Origin: Kineococcus siccus
GTDB taxonomy: Bacteria; Actinomycetota; Actinomycetes; Actinomycetales; Kineococcaceae
Direction: 5' to 3'
DNA length: 64,000 nucleotides
Assembly: GCF_009906795.1 (NCBI RefSeq)
Contig: NZ_JAAALN010000003.1
Location: 1-64,000 of the forward strand
Shown: one piece after another, positions 51,248 to 60,308 of the stretch
Numbering within the stretch: the first letter of the stretch is position 1
How the letters are laid out: each line of letters begins with the position of its first letter
Program-made: the position numbers and the translations under genes
Notes under the pieces: generated by a model
Seen by the model: the letters and a program-made list of their open reading frames with translations, nothing else
The model's database searches: none
Told to the model about the DNA's origin: nothing

Positions 51248-54109
51248 TCAGCGGGCCGTCCCCGGTTCCGGCGGGACGTGGGGCGGCACCCGCCGCGGGC
51301 CGGCCGCGGCCGGGCGGGGACGGTCCTGGCGGTGCAGCCGGACGGCGATGACGGCGACGTCGTCCTCCGGGCGCTCCGGCAGCATCCGCTCGAGCAGGTC
51401 GTCGACGAGGGCGTCCAGGGTGCCGTCGCGCGCGGCCAGCTCCTCCAGGACGGCCTGCAACGTCGCCAGCCCCTCCGCCAGCGGCTGGTCGCGCCGCTCG
51501 ACGAGGCCGTCGGTGTAGAGGACCACGGTGGACCCGCGGTCGACGACGACCTCGGCGTCCTTGCGCGCAGTGTCGGGCAGGACGCCGAGCAGGAGGTCGG
51601 CGTGCAGTCCGAGCAGGGGAGTCACGGCGCCGTCGGTGGCGATCACCATCGCCGGTGGGTGCCCGGCGTTCGACCAGCGCAGGCGCGTGACCCCGCGCGA
51701 GCGCTCGTCGAGGGTCTGCTCGAGGCGGGCGACGATGGCGGTGGCGGTGGTGTCGACCTGCAGGTTGGCCAGGGCCCGGTCGGTGTTGGCGAGGATCCGG
51801 GCGGGCGACGCGTCACCCAGGGCGCCCATGGAGCGCACGACGGTGCGGACCTGGCTCATCGCCGCGGCGGCCTGGTTGTCGTGACCGATGACGTCGCCGA
51901 TCACGAGGACCGTCGCGCCGTCGGGCTGCATGAACGCGTCGTACCAGTCGCCCCCGACCTGCGCGGCCTCGGCAGCGGGGGCGTAGCGGACGACGATCTC
52001 GCCGTGGTCGGGTTCGGGCGGGGCGCTCAGCAGGGAGCGCTGCAGGGCGGCGGCCAGGTCGCGCTGCTGCCGGTAGAGCCGGGCCGAGTCGAGCGCGAGA
52101 CCGGCGCGGTCGGCGACCTCGGCCGCGGTGGCCAGCTCCTGGGGGCTCAGCGGCGGCCGGTCGGGGCCGGTGAACAGGCTCATGAGCCCCACGGTGCGCC
52201 CGCGGCCGAGCAGCGGCAGGACGGCCGCCGAACCCGGCGCCAGCCGGGCGAGGGCCTCGTGTGCCCGCCCGCCCGGGGTCAGGGCCGCGGTGATGGCCCG
52301 GGTGGCGTCCGGGACGACGACCGGGCCCGGCTCGCGCAGCGCCCGCCAGAGGTCGGCGGTGCCGGTCAGCTCGCGCAGGCGGTGCTCCGCGTAGTCCGCC
52401 ACCAGCGGGCGCAGCGCCGCGTCGCGGTGCCAGCTGCCCACGTCGCGCAGTCCGCGGCGCAGCAGGCCGGGCTGGTCCGCCGCGGTGCGGGCCCCGCCGC
52501 CGGCCCGCGCGGACACCGGGGCGCTGGCCAGCGCGTCGTCCTCGACCAGCGTGATGACGCACCAGTCCCCCAGGGCGGGGACGACCAGTTCGGCCAGCCG
52601 CGCCACGGCCTGCTCGGCGTCGAAGGTCTCGGCCATCTGCCGCGACGTGGAGGCCAGCAGCGCCAGGCGGGCGCTGGCGTCCTCGGCCGCCCGCTGGTCC
52701 GCCTTGCGCGCGCTGATGTCCAGGAAGTAGACCGACAGCCCGTCGGGCGAGGGCCAGGCCCGCACCTCGTACCAGCTGTCGAGCGGCGGGGGGTAGTAGG
52801 CCTCGAACGTCACGGCCCGGCCCGTGTCGACCGCCCGGTGGTACTCGGTGCCGAAGGTGGCCCCCACGGTGCCCGGGAAGACCGCCCAGAGGTTCTCGCC
52901 CAGCAGGGCGTCCCGGGGCTGCTGCAGCAGCCGTTCGGCCTCGGCGTTCACGTAGGTGAAGCGCCACCGGGTGTCCAGGGCGTAGAACGCGCTCGGCATC
53001 GACTCCAGCACCCGCGCGACGCGCACGTCGGCCTCGCGCTGGGCGGTGGTGTCGTAGGCCGCGCCCAGCAGGCGCACGGCGGCGCCGTCCTCACCCGCCA
53101 GCGTCTTGCCGCGTGCCTGCACCCAGCGGGTGGAGCCGTCCGGTCGCACGACCCGGTACTCGGCCTCGAAGTCACCGCAGGCGGCGATGCACTCGGCGAT
53201 GACCTGACCGACCCGGGGGAGGTCCTCGGGGTGCAGGCGGGCGTTGAACGCCTCGATCGACCGGTCGAACGCCTCCGCGCCGGTCGCGCCGTCCGCGTCG
53301 CCGTCGCTGTAGCCGAAGAGCTCGATCAGGCGCTCGTCCCAGACCAGCTCACCCGTCACGAGGTCCCAGTCGAAGCTGCCGATGCCGCCCGCGGTGATCG
53401 ACAGCTGCCAGCGCAGGCGTGCCGCCTCGTAGTCGACGTTCAGCGCCGACAGCTCCAGCTCGCTGACCGCGGCAGCAGCCAGGTCACCCAGCAGGGCGAT
53501 GTCGGAGACGGACCACGTGCGCGGCGACGGGTCGAAGACGCACAGCGCCCCGACCACCTGCCCGTCCAGCCCGCTGAGCGGGACGCCCAGGTAGGAGGCG
53601 ACCAGGCCGGACGCCACCGGCGCCAGGTCGGCCACGCGCGCGTCGGCGCTGGTGTCGGCGATGGCCAGCGGGGCGCCGGCCGCGGCGGTCTGCGTGCACA
53701 GCCACTGCGCCAGCGGCCCACCGTCCCGCTCGAGCGCGTCGGGCTGCCGCCCCGCGGCCCCGACCACGGTCTGCACGTCGCTCAGCAGCACGACCCGCCC
53801 GGACGAGGCGTTCAGCAGCCGGGCCGCCAGCGCGGCCAGGCGGTCCAGGCCGGGCACGGCCCCGCTCCCGGTGACCGGGACGGACCCTCGGGCGGTCCCG
53901 GCGAGGCCGGTGGACGGCTGCAGGCGGCGTGCCGCGGCCACCCGGGCCGGGTCCGCGGACAGGGACCGCGCGGCGATCGCCCCTGCCGTCTGGGGTGCGG
54001 CCGTCTGGGGTGCGGCGGTCACGGGTGTGGCCGTCTCGGGCCCGGTCGCCGCGCCGGCGTCGGACGCCGGGGAGTCGGCGGGTGGTGGGGACGAGCGGTC
54101 CAGCGGCAC
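51248..54109 (-). CDS. PAS/GAF-controlled SpoIIE-type protein phosphatase
   Basis: A 953-residue PP2C-like serine phosphatase of the RsbU/SpoIIE kind. In order: a low-complexity Pro/Ala start, GAF (about 75-210), PAS (about 225-340), PAS (about 345-465), GAF (about 480-690) and SpoIIE (about 715-935). Metal-site motifs are GGDWYDAF, VIGDVIGHD, WSNAGHPP, LYTDGLVERRD and EDDVAVIAV. It should dephosphorylate an anti-anti-sigma factor and so free a sigma factor. GTG 54109 is chosen because AGGAG lies 7 nt upstream. The RsbW-like sensor gene lies just upstream. Confidence 0.9.
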   Translation of the reverse strand: MPLDRSSPPPADSPASDAGAATGPETATPVTAAPQTAAPQTAGAIAARSLSADPARVAAARRLQPSTGLAGTARGSVPVTGSGAVPGLDRLAALAARLLNASSGRVVLLSDVQTVVGAAGRQPDALERDGGPLAQWLCTQTAAAGAPLAIADTSADARVADLAPVASGLVASYLGVPLSGLDGQVVGALCVFDPSPRTWSVSDIALLGDLAAAAVSELELSALNVDYEAARLRWQLSITAGGIGSFDWDLVTGELVWDERLIELFGYSDGDADGATGAEAFDRSIEAFNARLHPEDLPRVGQVIAECIAACGDFEAEYRVVRPDGSTRWVQARGKTLAGEDGAAVRLLGAAYDTTAQREADVRVARVLESMPSAFYALDTRWRFTYVNAEAERLLQQPRDALLGENLWAVFPGTVGATFGTEYHRAVDTGRAVTFEAYYPPPLDSWYEVRAWPSPDGLSVYFLDISARKADQRAAEDASARLALLASTSRQMAETFDAEQAVARLAELVVPALGDWCVITLVEDDALASAPVSARAGGGARTAADQPGLLRRGLRDVGSWHRDAALRPLVADYAEHRLRELTGTADLWRALREPGPVVVPDATRAITAALTPGGRAHEALARLAPGSAAVLPLLGRGRTVGLMSLFTGPDRPPLSPQELATAAEVADRAGLALDSARLYRQQRDLAAALQRSLLSAPPEPDHGEIVVRYAPAAEAAQVGGDWYDAFMQPDGATVLVIGDVIGHDNQAAAAMSQVRTVVRSMGALGDASPARILANTDRALANLQVDTTATAIVARLEQTLDERSRGVTRLRWSNAGHPPAMVIATDGAVTPLLGLHADLLLGVLPDTARKDAEVVVDRGSTVVLYTDGLVERRDQPLAEGLATLQAVLEELAARDGTLDALVDDLLERMLPERPEDDVAVIAVRLHRQDRPRPAAAGPRRVPPHVPPEPGTAR

Positions 54110-54174
54110 GTGCACTCTCCTGACGCCGTGATCGCCTGGCGTCCTGCCAGCGCCCTGGTGGGCGGTCCAGTATC

Positions 54175-54208
<34 letters not shown>

Positions 54209-54216
54209 TCGCGACG

Positions 54217-55806
54217 TCACCCCGTGGCGCTGAGCTCGACCCACACGGTCTTGCCCACGTCCTCCTCGCGGACGCCCCACGCGCTCGCGAGCCGGTCGAC
54301 CACGGCGAGGCCGCGCCCCCCGAGGGCCTGCGGATCCGTGGCCGCGAGCACGGGCAGCCGCGAGTCGTCGTCGCGGACCTCCAGACGGACCCCCGTCGGG
54401 GTGGACGTCACCTCCAGCCGGGTCTGGCTGCGCCCGTGGGAGATGGCGTTGGTGACGACCTCGCTCACCAGGAGCGCGAGGGTGTCGCAGGCGTCGTCGC
54501 AGTGCGCCAGCCGGCAGCACGACTCGTGGACGAAGACGCGGGCCTCGCGGACGGCGGCGGGGTCGGCGTCCAGGACCAGGACCCTGCTCACGAGTCCGTC
54601 CTCGCCCCGGCCGGCGGGGTCCCGGACGTCCACGACGGTGACCACCTCCGCCTCCGCACCCGGCCCGAGCTCGGGCTGCGTGCCGCCGGGCACCGGTTCC
54701 CGCCACGGGTCGTGGTCGGCGCCGGCGGAGACGGCTGCGGCGGCGCGGGGGTCGAGCCGTTCCAGCGCCGGCGTGATCAGCGCGGCGACGGCGTCGAGCA
54801 GGTCCCGGTCCTGCCGGGTCCAGGCGCGGGGCCGGGCGCACGCCATCGACAGCGACCCGAGCAGGCGCCCGTGCGCCCGCAGCGGCACGGTGGCCGAGGC
54901 GTGCGCGTCGGCGGCGACCCGGAGCGCCTCGGCCGCGGGGACGCGGGCCACGGCGGCGAGGCCGTCGTCGAAGTGCGCCTCACCGGTGACGGCGGTGTGC
55001 ACGAGCGGCGAGGGGACGTCCAGCGGCACGGTGCGCGCCACCTCGCGCACCGCGTCGGTGTCGGTGTCGGTGTCGCTGTCGGTGACGAGGAGGCGGACGT
55101 GGCGCCCGTCGGGTTCGCGCAGGCACAGGCCCGACCCCGAGGCGCCCAGCAGGCGAGCGCCCTGCCGGGCGACGGCGCGCAGGACGGCGCCCTCGTCCCG
55201 CGCCCGACCCGCGGAGCGCGCGAGCTCGACCAGGCCGGCCTGCTGGTCGGCCCAGCGCCGGGTGGCCTCCCGTGCCGCCTCGAGCTCGCGCCCGAGCGCG
55301 TGCAGCTCGTCCTCGGCCTGCCGCAGGTGGGCGCGGGCGTCGCGCAGGGCCGACGCGGGCCCCGGCTCGCCGGCGCTCGCGGTGGCGGGCTGCGGCTCCG
55401 GGTCGACGCGGCCGAGGACCTCGTCGGCCCGGTGCAGCACCCACGCGACCTGACCGGTCTCGTCGAGCAGGGGCAGGTGGACCGGGAGCCGCCACCGCCG
55501 CCGGTCCCCGCTGCCACCGGTCGCGACGGCGTACGACCGCAGCGGGAGCGCGTCCGGTCGGCCCGTCCGCCGCACCTTCCGCAGCGAGGCGTCGAGCTCG
55601 GCCGCTCCCGAGGCGCCGGGGTCGACGGGCACGACGTCGGCGAGGGGCCGCCCGACCAGGTCGGCGCGGTCGCGGTGGACCTCGCGCAGGTACGCGCGGT
55701 TGACGGCCACGACGACCCCGTCGAGGTCCAGCACCAGGGACGGCGTGCTGGTGATCTCGAAGACGCCCGCGACGTCGACGTCTGCACGTGCCACCGAGTC
55801 CTGCAC
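54217..55806 (-). CDS. PAS-GAF sensor with RsbW-type ATPase domain
   Basis: A 529-residue protein with PAS (about residues 12-125), a coiled linker (about 140-190), GAF (about 195-330) and a C-terminal HATPase_c_2 domain (about 400-525: LLVSEVVTNAISHGRSQ as N-box, GGRGLAVVDRLASAWG as G2). No histidine-phosphorylation domain is present, so it fits an anti-sigma-type Ser kinase rather than a histidine kinase. A TCGGTG-type repeat near 55050-55083 encodes an Asp-Thr run. GAGGAG precedes the GTG at 55806. Likely partner of the neighbouring SpoIIE phosphatase. Confidence 0.85.
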   Translation of the reverse strand: MQDSVARADVDVAGVFEITSTPSLVLDLDGVVVAVNRAYLREVHRDRADLVGRPLADVVPVDPGASGAAELDASLRKVRRTGRPDALPLRSYAVATGGSGDRRRWRLPVHLPLLDETGQVAWVLHRADEVLGRVDPEPQPATASAGEPGPASALRDARAHLRQAEDELHALGRELEAAREATRRWADQQAGLVELARSAGRARDEGAVLRAVARQGARLLGASGSGLCLREPDGRHVRLLVTDSDTDTDTDAVREVARTVPLDVPSPLVHTAVTGEAHFDDGLAAVARVPAAEALRVAADAHASATVPLRAHGRLLGSLSMACARPRAWTRQDRDLLDAVAALITPALERLDPRAAAAVSAGADHDPWREPVPGGTQPELGPGAEAEVVTVVDVRDPAGRGEDGLVSRVLVLDADPAAVREARVFVHESCCRLAHCDDACDTLALLVSEVVTNAISHGRSQTRLEVTSTPTGVRLEVRDDDSRLPVLAATDPQALGGRGLAVVDRLASAWGVREEDVGKTVWVELSATG

Positions 55807-56098
55807 CGGTCTCCTCGTCCTTGAGCCGTCCGAGATGTGCCCCCGGGTCCGTCGAGGAGTCGTCGCCGGGACGAGCACCTGCAGACACGAGAGCACACGG
55901 GGAGGTGGGTGTCGCGCCGGCGGATGGCGTCACCCCGGTCCCGTGCCGGAGCCCGGAGGTGCGCAGGGCTGACGGACTCCCGCGATGGCCGTCCACGCTT
56001 CCGCGAGAGGACTCCTCGGCGGGCACCGCTGCTCGGTGGACATCCGGCGGAGCGGTGGTGGTGGCTAGGGGACGATCCCGCTCGCGCGGGTGCGCTGA

Positions 56099-56113
56099 CC
56101 TAGCGTCGCGGGC
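56099..56113 (+). promoter_or_regulatory. Leaderless promoter of the DUF4184 gene
   Basis: CCTAGCGTCG (56099-56108) places its -10 TAGCGT (56101-56106) only 7 nt before the GTG start. The transcript should therefore begin at or next to the start codon, giving leaderless translation. Confidence 0.45.
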
Positions 56114-56848
56114 GTGCCCTTCACCCCGAGCCACGCGGCCGCGGTCCTGCCCCTGCTGCGGACGCCGCTGCCGGCGTCCGCGCTGGTCATCGGCAGCGTG
56201 AGCCCCGACCTGCCGTACTACCTGCCCGGTGCACCGGCGTGGCCGACCCACTCCGCGGTGGCGGTCGTGACCACGGACCTGGCGCTGGGCGTGCTGGCGT
56301 GGGTCCTGTGGCACGCGCTGGTCAGCGCAGCGGTCCTGCACCTCGCGCCGCGGCCGCTGCGCGCGCGCCTCGCGGGACGGGTCCGGGTCGGCCTGCGGTG
56401 CCGGGCCGGTGGGCTGTCGGCGCTCGCCCTGGTCGTCGTGGCGCTCGTGGTGGGCGCGGCGACCCACGTGGGGTGGGACGAGTTCACCCACGCGGGCCGC
56501 TGGGGGACCGGGAACGCCCCGGCGCTGAGCCGGACGTGGTTCGGGCTGGAGGGTTTCCGCTGGGCCCAGTACGGCAGCGGGGTGGGGGGCCTGGTGGTGC
56601 TGTCGGTCTGGTGCCGGCGGTGGTGGCACCGGGCCCCGGTCGTCCCGGTGCCCGGACGTCGCGGCGCAGCGGCCGTCTGGGGCGTCCTGGTCGGCGCGTC
56701 GACGGTGGCCGGACTCCTCGCGGCCGGGCAGACGAGCGGCGCCCGGGCCTGGGCCTTCGCCGGCGCGACCACCGGTGGGGCGGTGCTGCTGCTGGGGTTG
56801 ACGTCGGTCGCGCTGGTGCTGCGGTTCACGGCGTCGGAGCGGCGCTGA
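56114..56848 (+). CDS. DUF4184 family membrane protein
   Basis: A 244-residue integral membrane protein of the DUF4184 family, starting MPFTPSHAAAVLPLLR, with SVSPDLPYY near residue 29 and a THVGWDEFTHAGRWG loop near 118 that carries conserved polar residues. About six membrane segments are predicted. The His/Asp content of the loops recalls membrane-bound metal hydrolases, but function is unknown. Confidence 0.85.
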   Translation: MPFTPSHAAAVLPLLRTPLPASALVIGSVSPDLPYYLPGAPAWPTHSAVAVVTTDLALGVLAWVLWHALVSAAVLHLAPRPLRARLAGRVRVGLRCRAGGLSALALVVVALVVGAATHVGWDEFTHAGRWGTGNAPALSRTWFGLEGFRWAQYGSGVGGLVVLSVWCRRWWHRAPVVPVPGRRGAAAVWGVLVGASTVAGLLAAGQTSGARAWAFAGATTGGAVLLLGLTSVALVLRFTASERR

Positions 56849-56875
56849 CGACCCGTGGTTCCACGGGGCGCATCG

Positions 56876-57379
56876 TCAGCCCCCGTCGTCGCTGCGGCCT
56901 CGGGCGAGGTCGGTGGGCCGGACCCGGAGCTTGGCGGCGACGCGGGCCAGGGCCCGGCCGTCGGCGGCGCTCACGTGGTCGAGCACGACGTCGCGGACGG
57001 CGCGCACGTGGGTCGGGGCCGCAGCCACGACCGTCGCGTACCCGGCCTCGGTCAGGGACGCCACGGTGAAGCGTCCGTCCTCGGGGTCGGGGGCTCGCGT
57101 CAGCCAGCCGCGCTGCTCGAAGCGCTTGGCCACGTTGGACAGCCGTGACAGCGATCCGTTGGCCAGGTAGGCGAGTTCGCTCATGCGGATGCGGTGGCCC
57201 GGCGCCTCGGACAGCTGGCTGAGCACGAGGTACTCGAACAGCGTCAGGCCCGCGTCCGCCTGCAGCGGTGCCTCGAGGCGGCCGGGCAGCAGCAGGATCA
57301 GCGAGACCAGTCCGGTCCACGCCTCCTTCTCCTCCGGCGTGAGCCACGGCGGCCCGTCCGCACCGGCACCCGACGTCAT
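56876..57379 (-). CDS. MarR-family regulator
   Basis: A 167-residue winged-helix regulator (LTLFEYLVLSQLSEAPGHRIRMSELAYLANGSLSRLSNVAKRFEQRGWL then DPEDGRFTVASLTEAG as the wing). It is divergent from the ridA-like gene, and two matching dyads lie in the shared promoter region. A -10-like TACGAT on the minus strand ends 6 nt before the ATG, so the mRNA is probably leaderless. Confidence 0.88.
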   Translation of the reverse strand: MTSGAGADGPPWLTPEEKEAWTGLVSLILLLPGRLEAPLQADAGLTLFEYLVLSQLSEAPGHRIRMSELAYLANGSLSRLSNVAKRFEQRGWLTRAPDPEDGRFTVASLTEAGYATVVAAAPTHVRAVRDVVLDHVSAADGRALARVAAKLRVRPTDLARGRSDDGG

Positions 57380-57405
57380 GGCGGCATCGTAGCGAGGGCG
57401 TGACC

Positions 57406-57456
57406 ACTTCACGGTTGAAGTAGACCGTGCTAGGTTGAGTTCACGCATGAAGTCAA
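57406..57456. promoter_or_regulatory. Twin operators in the marR-ridA promoter region
   Basis: Site 1 is ACTTCA-CGGT-TGAAGT (57406-57421, perfect). Site 2 is TTGAGTTCA-CGCA-TGAAGTCAA (57435-57456, one mismatch pair). Both share the core TTCA-CGnn-TGAA, and their centres are 32 bp apart, three helical turns. TTCACG (57408-57413) and TAGGTT (57431-57436) make a 17-nt-spaced ridA promoter, so site 1 covers the -35 and site 2 the transcription start. Confidence 0.65.
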
Positions 57457-57472
57457 CCAGAGGAGCGCGACC

Positions 57473-57907
57473 ATGAGCAGGGCCACCTTCACCACCACGC
57501 CGGGCTACGGCCAGACCCTGTTCGACGCTCTCCACTACCGGCAGGCGGTCCGCGTCGGCGACCGGGTCGAGATCTCGGGGCAAGGCGGCTGGAGCAGCGA
57601 GCTGACCTTCCCGGTGCGGTTCCCGGCGTCCCTCGCAGACGAGATCGTGCAGGCGTTCGACAACGTCGAGCGGACCCTGGCGACCGCGGGGGCGAGCTGG
57701 ACCGACGTCATCGCCGTCGACACGTTCCACGTGCCGACGGCCCGGGACACCATCGGCGACGACCACACCCGGGTCGTGGTGGAGCAGCTGCGCGAGCGGA
57801 TGGGTGACCGCGCATCCGTCTGGACGCAGATCGGCGTAGCCGCGCTCGGTGCGCCCGGCATGCGCGTGGAGATCCGCGTGACCGCCCTGGTCGGCCAGGA
57901 GGACTGA
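57473..57907 (+). CDS. RidA-family protein
   Basis: A 144-residue YjgF/YER057c/UK114 family protein. RidA proper hydrolyses reactive enamines/imines from amino-acid metabolism; other subgroups differ. Core segments are DRVEISGQGGWS, QAFDNVERTLATAGASWTDVIAVDTFHV and GAPGMRVEIRVTALV, which places the conserved Arg near residue 134. GAGGAGCG precedes the ATG. Control by the divergent MarR protein is likely. Confidence 0.87.
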   Translation: MSRATFTTTPGYGQTLFDALHYRQAVRVGDRVEISGQGGWSSELTFPVRFPASLADEIVQAFDNVERTLATAGASWTDVIAVDTFHVPTARDTIGDDHTRVVVEQLRERMGDRASVWTQIGVAALGAPGMRVEIRVTALVGQED

Positions 57908-57945
57908 GCCGGTCGCCCCGCCGGTCCAGGGGGAGACCCGGCAGG

Positions 57946-57985
57946 TGTGACGTGGATCACTCTCACAGTACCTTGTGGGAAACTA
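57946..57985 (+). promoter_or_regulatory. Composite element upstream of the SnoaL-like gene (copy 2)
   Basis: TGTGA-N6-TCACT (57946-57961) matches 9 of 10 positions of a CRP/GlxR site. Eight bases later comes TACCTTGTGGGAAACTA, matching copy 1 at 46694-46710 in 13 of 17 positions with the same spacing. GGAAAC with CGTA 17 nt on could be an ECF-type promoter. It is clearly less GC-rich than the surroundings. Confidence 0.5.
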
Positions 57986-58033
57986 GGCCCCATAGGGAAC
58001 CGTAGGGGCACCACCTCACCTCCAGGAGACATC

Positions 58034-58444
58034 GTGACCTCGAGTTCCAGCCCCCGCGCCATCGCCACCTCGCTGTACGTCGCCCTCGACGCCAACGACG
58101 TGGACACGCTCGACCAGCTCTTCGCGCCGAGCGTGGTCGACCACCAGCCCACCCCGGGAGCCGCCTCCGCCGTCGAGGGTCTCAAGGGCCTCGCCACGGC
58201 GCTCGCGGCCGGTTTCACCACCCCGGTCCACCACATCGACTACCAGGCCGAGACCGACGACGGCTGGGTCGTCACCCAGTGGACGATGACGGGGACCCAC
58301 ACCGGGCCGTGGTTCGGCACGCCGGCCAGTGGCCGCGACGTCTCGTTCGCCGGCACGGACATCGTCCGCATCGTCGACGGCCAGGTCACCGAGATCCGGC
58401 ACGTCGAGCAGCTGCTGCAGCTCCAGGCGCAGATTTCGAGCTGA
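58034..58444 (+). CDS. SnoaL-like ester-cyclase-family protein
   Basis: A 136-residue NTF2-fold protein of the SnoaL type (LYVALDANDVDTLDQLFAPSVVDHQP, WTMTGTHTGPWFGTPASGRDVSFAGTDIVRIVDGQVTEIRHVEQ). Family members include polyketide cyclases and many unassigned stress proteins. CCAGGAGACATC before the GTG at 58034 fixes the start. Confidence 0.83.
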   Translation: MTSSSSPRAIATSLYVALDANDVDTLDQLFAPSVVDHQPTPGAASAVEGLKGLATALAAGFTTPVHHIDYQAETDDGWVVTQWTMTGTHTGPWFGTPASGRDVSFAGTDIVRIVDGQVTEIRHVEQLLQLQAQISS

Positions 58445-58680
58445 CGCCGACGGGCCGACGGCCTGGGCCGGCGGTCGACCGGGCGCGGACGGTTTCCGGG
58501 GGACCCACCGGGAACTCCGCCTCAACCGTTGCACAAGGGCACCTGAGCCGGGGTGCGGACCTGACAGTCGTCGGGTCCGCGTCCCGGCTCTTCTGCGTCC
58601 AGCTCGTGCACGCCGGACCACCGCGCTGGCCGAGGGCTCCCCGCCCAGAGTTCCCCCGCGAGCCCGTCGTGACGACGGAC

Positions 58681-58724
58681 GAGCGGGGTGGGACGCCGCT
58701 GCTGCGGACCGTCCCACCCCGCTC
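58681..58724. terminator. Perfect 15-bp hairpin, bidirectional terminator
   Basis: GAGCGGGGTGGGACG and CGTCCCACCCCGCTC pair perfectly around a 14-nt loop that can itself fold (CCG...CGG). It lies between the convergent SnoaL-like and NmrA-type genes. The rest of the 297-nt gap (58445-58741) shows no gene. Confidence 0.8.
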
Positions 58725-58741
58725 ACCCGCACGTCGGGAGC

Positions 58742-59587
58742 TCAGACACCCATGGCGTGCAACCACTCCTGGACGGTGCGCGGGGAGATCCCCAGCAGTC
58801 GCTGCGCGGAGGAGTCCTCGCCGATGACGTCGCCGCTGCTGGTCTGACGGCTCGCGTAGAACTGCACGACCCCGGCCGCCGCCTGCTCGCCGAACAGGGG
58901 GGTGATCGACCGGCCGAACTCGTCGGGCGTCAGGCCCTCGTAGCGGACCTCACGACCCAGGTGCCGGGAGAACCCCGCGGCGAGGTCGTCGCCGAGCAGG
59001 GCCGGGAGGGCCCCGACGGCCACGACGCCCGTGACGGCGTGGTCGGTGAGCAGCGCGCGCACCACGTCGGCGACGTCCAGGTGCGAACTCCACGAGGCAG
59101 GGAAGTCCGCGCGCAGGGGGTACCGCAGCACGCCCTCCTCGCGGGCCGGGCCGACCACGACGGGCAGCAGCAGGTTCTCCAGGTACAGGCGCGGTTCGAC
59201 GACGGCGAAGGACACCCCGCTGCGGTCCAGCGCCTGGACGAGCACGTCCGCCGCACCCCCCTCGCTGCCCGCGACGCCGGTCTGGGCGCCACTGGTGGAG
59301 AAGACCACGCGAGCGGGTTGCGCGGCGGCGATCGCCTCGCCGATGGTCCGGGCGAACCCGGCCACCTGCTGCGGCGCACCGAGAGGCAGGTGGACGAACA
59401 CACCCTCCGCCCCCCGGTACGCGGCGACGAGGGAGTCCACGCTGTCGTAGTCGACGGCCACGGCCGGGGTTCCGCGGACCTGGGAGACGTCGCGGACCGC
59501 GGCCGTGGCGACGTGGCCGGCGGCGGTGAGGGCCGCCAGGACGGGGGCGCCCTGGGCGCCCGTTGCTCCGTGCACGATGAAGGTCAT
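58742..59587 (-). CDS. NmrA-type NAD(P)-binding reductase (QorB-like)
   Basis: A 281-residue atypical SDR (NAD(P)-binding_10/NmrA): TFIVHGATGAQGAPVLAALTAAGH at the start, VFSTSGAQTG near 95, PRLYLENLLLPV near 132 and DVADVVRALL near 172. It resembles E. coli QorB (YtfG), a quinone reductase whose gene is also divergent from an HxlR regulator gene. The same layout here supports a redox-stress role. Confidence 0.82.
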   Translation of the reverse strand: MTFIVHGATGAQGAPVLAALTAAGHVATAAVRDVSQVRGTPAVAVDYDSVDSLVAAYRGAEGVFVHLPLGAPQQVAGFARTIGEAIAAAQPARVVFSTSGAQTGVAGSEGGAADVLVQALDRSGVSFAVVEPRLYLENLLLPVVVGPAREEGVLRYPLRADFPASWSSHLDVADVVRALLTDHAVTGVVAVGALPALLGDDLAAGFSRHLGREVRYEGLTPDEFGRSITPLFGEQAAAGVVQFYASRQTSSGDVIGEDSSAQRLLGISPRTVQEWLHAMGV

Positions 59588-59611
59588 GCCTCATTAGTGC
59601 ACGCGCTGCAT

Positions 59612-59643
59612 CAGTTACGTCAACTGCACCAATGGCGTACGCT
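59612..59643. promoter_or_regulatory. HxlR-NmrA intergenic dyad and leaderless promoter
   Basis: CAGTT-ACGTC-AACTG (59612-59626) is centred in the 63-nt divergent gap. TACGCT (59638-59643) is a -10 only 7 nt before the regulator GTG, suggesting leaderless translation. The dyad is the obvious HxlR target. Confidence 0.5.
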
Positions 59644-59650
59644 GCGCCGG

Positions 59651-60010
59651 GTGAGTCAGAACTCGGCGAGCCACAACTCCGCACCGCTGCCCGACTGCGG
59701 CGTCGCACGGTTCCTGCTGCTGCTCGACGGCCCGTGGGCGACCCTCATCGTCCGGGAGTTGCTGCACGGCCCCCACCGCTTCACCGAGCTCATGGACGCG
59801 CTCCCGGGCATCAGCGCCCACACCCTCACCAACCGCCTGCGCAAGTTCGTGCGCCACGGGCTGGTGACCCGCACCGCCTACCCGGAGATCCCGCCCCGGG
59901 TCGTGTACGAGCTCACTCCGCTGGGGCACCAGCTGCGGGCCGTCCTGACCGCCATGGACGACTGGGCCCTCACCGTGCCGACCAGCGCCTTCACGCCGAC
60001 GGGAGGGTGA
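59651..60010 (+). CDS. HxlR-family regulator
   Basis: A 119-residue winged-helix protein: LPDCGVARFLLLLDGPWATLIVRELLHGPHRFTEL, then PGISAHTLTNRLRKFVRHGLVTR and PRVVYELTPLGHQL. The single Cys in DCGVARF near residue 14 is at the position of the redox-sensing Cys of HypR/QorR-type members. It is divergent from the NmrA-type reductase gene it probably controls. Confidence 0.87.
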   Translation: MSQNSASHNSAPLPDCGVARFLLLLDGPWATLIVRELLHGPHRFTELMDALPGISAHTLTNRLRKFVRHGLVTRTAYPEIPPRVVYELTPLGHQLRAVLTAMDDWALTVPTSAFTPTGG

Positions 60011-60015
60011 GCCGC

Positions 60016-60033
60016 GCTCCCGGAGCCGGGAGC
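60016..60033 (+). terminator. Hairpin after the hxlR-type gene
   Basis: GCTCCCGG-AG-CCGGGAGC, an 8-bp perfect stem, begins 6 nt after the stop. The following 275 nt up to 60308 contain no convincing gene. Confidence 0.45.
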
Positions 60034-60308
60034 CTGCCAGGGCTGCCGCCCCCGACGACCCGGCGCGGGAGGCGACCGCCCCGGGCCGGCCCGGCGGTTC
60101 GGAGACCGAGGGTCGCGGAACCGCGTCGGGGGTTCGTCGGGGAGCACCCGACCGGAAGGGATGCTCTGCAGGTGGTCGACGCGGGGAACGAGGCGTCGCA
60201 CCCCTAGGCGCAGGCGGTGGTGAGTGCCAGGATGAGCGAGCGGTCGGCCGGACCACGCGTCTCGGCTGTTCGGTCAGCACCTCGTCACGCGATCCCGGGA
60301 GCCTGCAC

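Noticed and set aside
60034-60308. Short frames downstream of the hxlR-type gene
   Set aside because: All are short, lack ribosome sites and show Arg/Pro-rich translations; nothing supports a gene here.
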